Below are positions 60,486 to 64,000 of a DNA stretch of 64,000 nt, in pieces. The stretch is from Sipunculus nudus (lineage: Eukaryota > Annelida > Sipuncula > Golfingiida > Sipunculidae). The stretch is from assembly GCA_026874595.1 (NCBI GenBank), contig CM049310.1:37711558-37775557 (forward strand), written 5' to 3'. How positions within the stretch are numbered: the stretch's first letter is position 1; each line of letters starts with the position of its first letter. The notes under the pieces were generated by a model. It was not told where the DNA came from. It was given only the letters and a program-made list of their open reading frames with translations, and did not search any database. The translations under genes were made by a program, and so were the position numbers.

Positions 60486-60900
60486 ATTTATGTCATTTTT
60501 TTCAAATACCTACCATATAATGGCGGGTCTGGTATTGTCTTATCAAATTTGCCATTGGTCTTACCTTGAAGCATGATATGTACCTTTCTTGGGCTCAGGA
60601 GTACCATCGAATCAATGGGCTTTCTAATCGCAGCTAGAACTGACACTTTAATTGTAACCTTGTTGCAAAAGCATGCCATATCATTGTGTTTTTTAATCAA
60701 ACGAGACCTTGACCATAATGAGTGATGTAAGCCTTTATTGGCCTATGATTCATCATCGAATTAATAAATGAATGAGTAATCTAAATTAAGTTAGAAACGT
60801 TGAATGTGTTTCTATGTCACGTTCTTGCAAAACACAAAACATGCTATTTCGTGGCGAATGCTTCTTTTTTCATGTAACATGTTTTTTATATTAACGTTGT
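60158..60900 (-). repeat. Right mirrored arm: (TA)n then satellite units
   Basis: (TA)n at 60437-60483, then inverted copies of the 48720-49430 satellite units (CATGCCATATCATTGTG, GACCTTGACCAT). The order from the element outwards is the same as on the left. Confidence 0.6.
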
Positions 60901-62139
60901 TTTTGAAGACAGGTAGGGACATCAGAAAACTTTGAATGAATGTTTTCATTCCAGGTTTAAAAGAATTGTAAAAAACGATAATGGCTGTCAATATGGCCGT
61001 TAAAATCCAGATTAAGATCAAATAGTTTATTTGTTATATATACGTAAGTAGCACATACTATAGTATATGTTTTGACTAGCTTGTTGTAAAATCACCCGGA
61101 AGAGGAAAATCAATTCCTAAAAATATAATAAATTAACAACAGATTAGTTTTCAACAAGGGATCAGTTTAGTTCCCGGATTGCTGACACGCAGGTACTCGT
61201 TTAGATTCTTTTTTGATCACTTTGGAACGACGGATAACGACATGGGAACGTCAAGATCTCTTTATTTGAAGTATGGTGCGCTACATGATTAGAATCTGTA
61301 ACTTTTACATACGCTTTCTTTAGCAAACTCTAATGGTAAACCAATTGAAAAGATGGCAAAGAAGTCCCGACTTTCTTCCCAGCCGTTTAAACAACCCTTT
61401 CAAGTGTATTCCGTTCCTCGGCATTGATATGCTTCCTCCCCACACATTGACAGAGAACGTCAATACAATATCTGTAAAATTTCAGCAGCACCGAGAAGCT
61501 AAACCCTTTAATTCTTATTAAAAGTACGGCCATTGTTTGGCTTTCTACGTACGAAAGAAACATTTTTTAACCCTCCTACTTCAATTCTGATGACATATGC
61601 ATACCTAACAATTTAAAACGGTCAACAATTTCTCCCACAGAACCACCAATTTCTATGGGCAAGATCTCTGACCATTTACGATAACAGTCTATGTACGTCT
61701 CCTCGGTTGATTTTAATATGATATTTATATTAGTCATCACGTGATTGTTTTTTGTTGCGTCAATAGACTATTGGGTATTGAGAAAAATAGGGTTATTTAC
61801 TACCTTTTACACACAAAAAAAACTTTTCCGGTGCCAAATTAAGTTTTATAGCTGATCATGAATGGATGACTGATTTGGCACCTTTAAATAACTGAAGGAT
61901 TTTTTTTTTATTTTATATACTAGAAATCTGCATCCCAATGTATACATGCAGCCACAATGGGAGCTCTGTTGTTCGCTTGACGCCGTCACTCCAAGGTACT
62001 GGGTGCTCAATCGTGACCTGTGCAAAGGGCCGGGCCACACTGACAAGGGGGGGGGGGGGGATTTCTGTGCATTCACCTATTTTTTGCCCATATTCCCAGG
62101 TTCATTTGTGCATAAGTGACCATACAGTTGTGAAAATTC
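60901..62139. other. Intergenic, nothing recognised
   Basis: AT-rich, with a G run at 62046-62060. No gene, RNA or transposon end was seen. Confidence 0.4.
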
Positions 62140-63890
62140 TTTGATGATGCTCCGGAATCCGAAGAAGATTCAGCTTCAAAACCAAAATCTAACCGACACT
62201 TCCTAGCCCATTCCCGAAATGCCTTTAACATTTCATAAGATTCCCTTCCTGATTGCGTGAGTTATGTTGTGAACAATCAGTTACACACAAACACACACAC
62301 ACACATGAGCGGGAATTAACACATACTTACTCGACCAATAACATGCCCTACCACGTGATAAACGAAACTACGTTCCCTGGAGTGTCTCAGAAGTGTCTTG
62401 TAAAGCACAGTTTGAAAATTCAACGGGTACTTTGGGGAACCCCAAATACTTGGTAGGTTCAGTTCTGTTCATCAGTTCTCTATGTAATGAAAAGCGTCCC
62501 ATTCAGTTTTTGTAGCTAATTTAGTCAACTGTCTATTGATCAACGACAAAATACAATTTTGAAAGTAAATAATCCAGAATGACCTTACTCACACTTAAGC
62601 ATATAATAGTTTTCAGCAAAGTCTCACCTATCAATTATTTACATGTGACTCATACAATGGGGCGAATGAATTCACTACTGTAGTCTTTGTGCTATCCATA
62701 TTGACAGCATTTTAAGATTTGAAGGGCTCCAATAAAATATTAGTAAGAGGCCTTCTTATGCCCACAGCCGCAGATGAAAAAAAACATGATTTTTATGCAA
62801 CCAACTGCTCAAGATGGCCCTTTTCAGAAAACAGTCGCTTTTGGCCGACACATCCGCCGTCATCTTGATTTTACATGGTGCGCCGCATTTGTATTCTGTT
62901 AACTTGTAAAATGTGTAAAAGAATATTTGAAAGGCCCATAAATGTTGGTGCCATTTAGTTCTTTAGGTGATCCCCGGCCACTGGTCTGGTACAATTCACT
63001 CAACCTGGCATACACTTCACGCATTCACTTACGGCGGTCCTGTCCATGCGGACAACCGATGTGAATAGTGACTTACAATCAGCTGAACTTTCAACAGGCA
63101 CATCAGGACCTGCATGTGCGAGAATTTATAACTGAACGTAAAACAATTCCAAAGGTTTGCTTTTTGGTACGAGGTTACAAAAATTACGGATATTGAATAT
63201 TTTTGTCATCCTTAGAATGAGGGACTGTTTATCTGGTACCTTCAAATGCTGTTAATTTTTTTTTGTTACATCAGAAAATCAAATTGCAATAGTTCCTAAA
63301 AATCACATACGGAGTCCTTGATAACGCTCCGGAATCCGAAGAAAATGCAGCATCATCATCGAAATCTAATCGATTCATCTTGGCCAATTACCGAAATTTC
63401 TGTGGTTCCGTTCATGTCATCAAAATGTTATGCCATTAATGTTGGCCTGTTATCTTTGATACTTATTGTTAGTTACCTTTGCACTTTCTGTGGAGAGGAG
63501 GAGAGACAGACAGAAGGAAAGACAGTGAGACAGACAGACAGAGGTCTATCTAATTCGCTGTCTTGGTTTCCTACATGCGACATTCTCGGGGGGCATTATT
63601 GTAAAATTGACACAACATAATTGGAAATATTATGTCACTCGACATGAACCAGACCAATAGTGAGCTTTTCTAAGTATACTTTCTAATAACTCCTACCATG
63701 GGTCTGAAATTTCTGACCCGAATACAAACATAGCTCGCACGGATTGCTGGACGGCAGCCAACTTGTACGCGATTCAGGTTATGACTCGTTACCAGGCGTT
63801 TCCAGTTTGGTTTTTGTGTTCACATGTATTCTTTTGCGTTAATTCATCATTCGTAGCATAACGACTAGATTGTATGCTCTATACAACGAT
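62140..63890. mobile_element. Second, rearranged copy of the long inverted-repeat element
   Basis: 63570-63885 matches the right arm 27720-28050 in the same orientation. 62582-63380 matches interior 27503-26455 in the inverted orientation. 63885-63950 then resumes with sequence like 28935-29060. A roughly 100-base block (CTCCGGAATCCGAAGAA) occurs twice here, at 62140-62240 and 63315-63425, and once, inverted, at 26455-26530. No left arm was recognised. The window ends before the right flank is complete. Confidence 0.6.
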
Positions 63891-64000
63891 GATGACGGGC
63901 CTCACAAACACCCACCTCACCCCATCACCAAACGCCCCGGCCCGTCAGGATCACGAGAGTGACACGTTCCGTTCTTACATCCGTCATATCAGACTAGATG

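Overview
This is eukaryotic, intron-bearing, AT-rich nuclear DNA from an invertebrate. Discoidin and F-type lectin exons, tRNA-derived SINEs, long (TA)n and poly-G/C tracts, dispersed satellites and many decayed transposons fit a marine lophotrochozoan, probably a mollusc. That is an inference: no rRNA, mitochondrial or other diagnostic marker is present. Host coding DNA is sparse; most of the window is intron, intergenic DNA and mobile elements.

Layout. 1-2.4 kb (+): the middle of a gene with a discoidin (F5/8 type C) domain followed by an F-type (fucolectin) lectin domain. 2.4-12.5 kb: SINEs, an L1-like LINE relic, poly-G minisatellites and a broken NADAR-family gene. 12.6-14.2 kb: a tandem duplication with nested minisatellites. 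14.4-47.8 kb: a minus-strand family of small secreted cysteine-containing proteins (signal-peptide exon, 137-nt exon, terminal exon). Copy A (16.7-24.9 kb) reads open; the three other copies each carry a nonsense codon. Copies A and B lie in a large direct segmental duplication (about 16.9-25.9 kb and 34.6-47.8 kb). An element with roughly 500-bp inverted ends lies at 25.9-28.2 kb, and a related, rearranged copy at 62.1-63.9 kb.

Two larger mobile systems stand out. (1) A 5.4-kb DNA transposon (35,542-40,957) has 36-bp inverted ends, a TAATAA direct repeat and a four-exon gene for a 1,139-residue DDE transposase with C-terminal zinc clusters, broken only by one TGA. Copy A of the segmental duplication is its empty site. 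I could not place it in a named superfamily. (2) A composite unit of about 10.4 kb (49,784-60,157) has inverted ends and two convergent decayed genes: a RecQ-like helicase (+) and a multi-exon gene resembling DUF6589 proteins (-). Satellite and (TA)n tracts mirror each other outside its ends. A helicase paired with a possible transposase in one inverted-repeat unit is the best candidate here for an undescribed mobile system.

A MITE with pogo/Tigger-like ends (46,407-47,393) is present in copy B and absent from copy A. The paralogous segments therefore serve as an internal record of which insertions came after the duplication. All similarity statements come from reading the sequence by eye and from memory of families; no searches were run.
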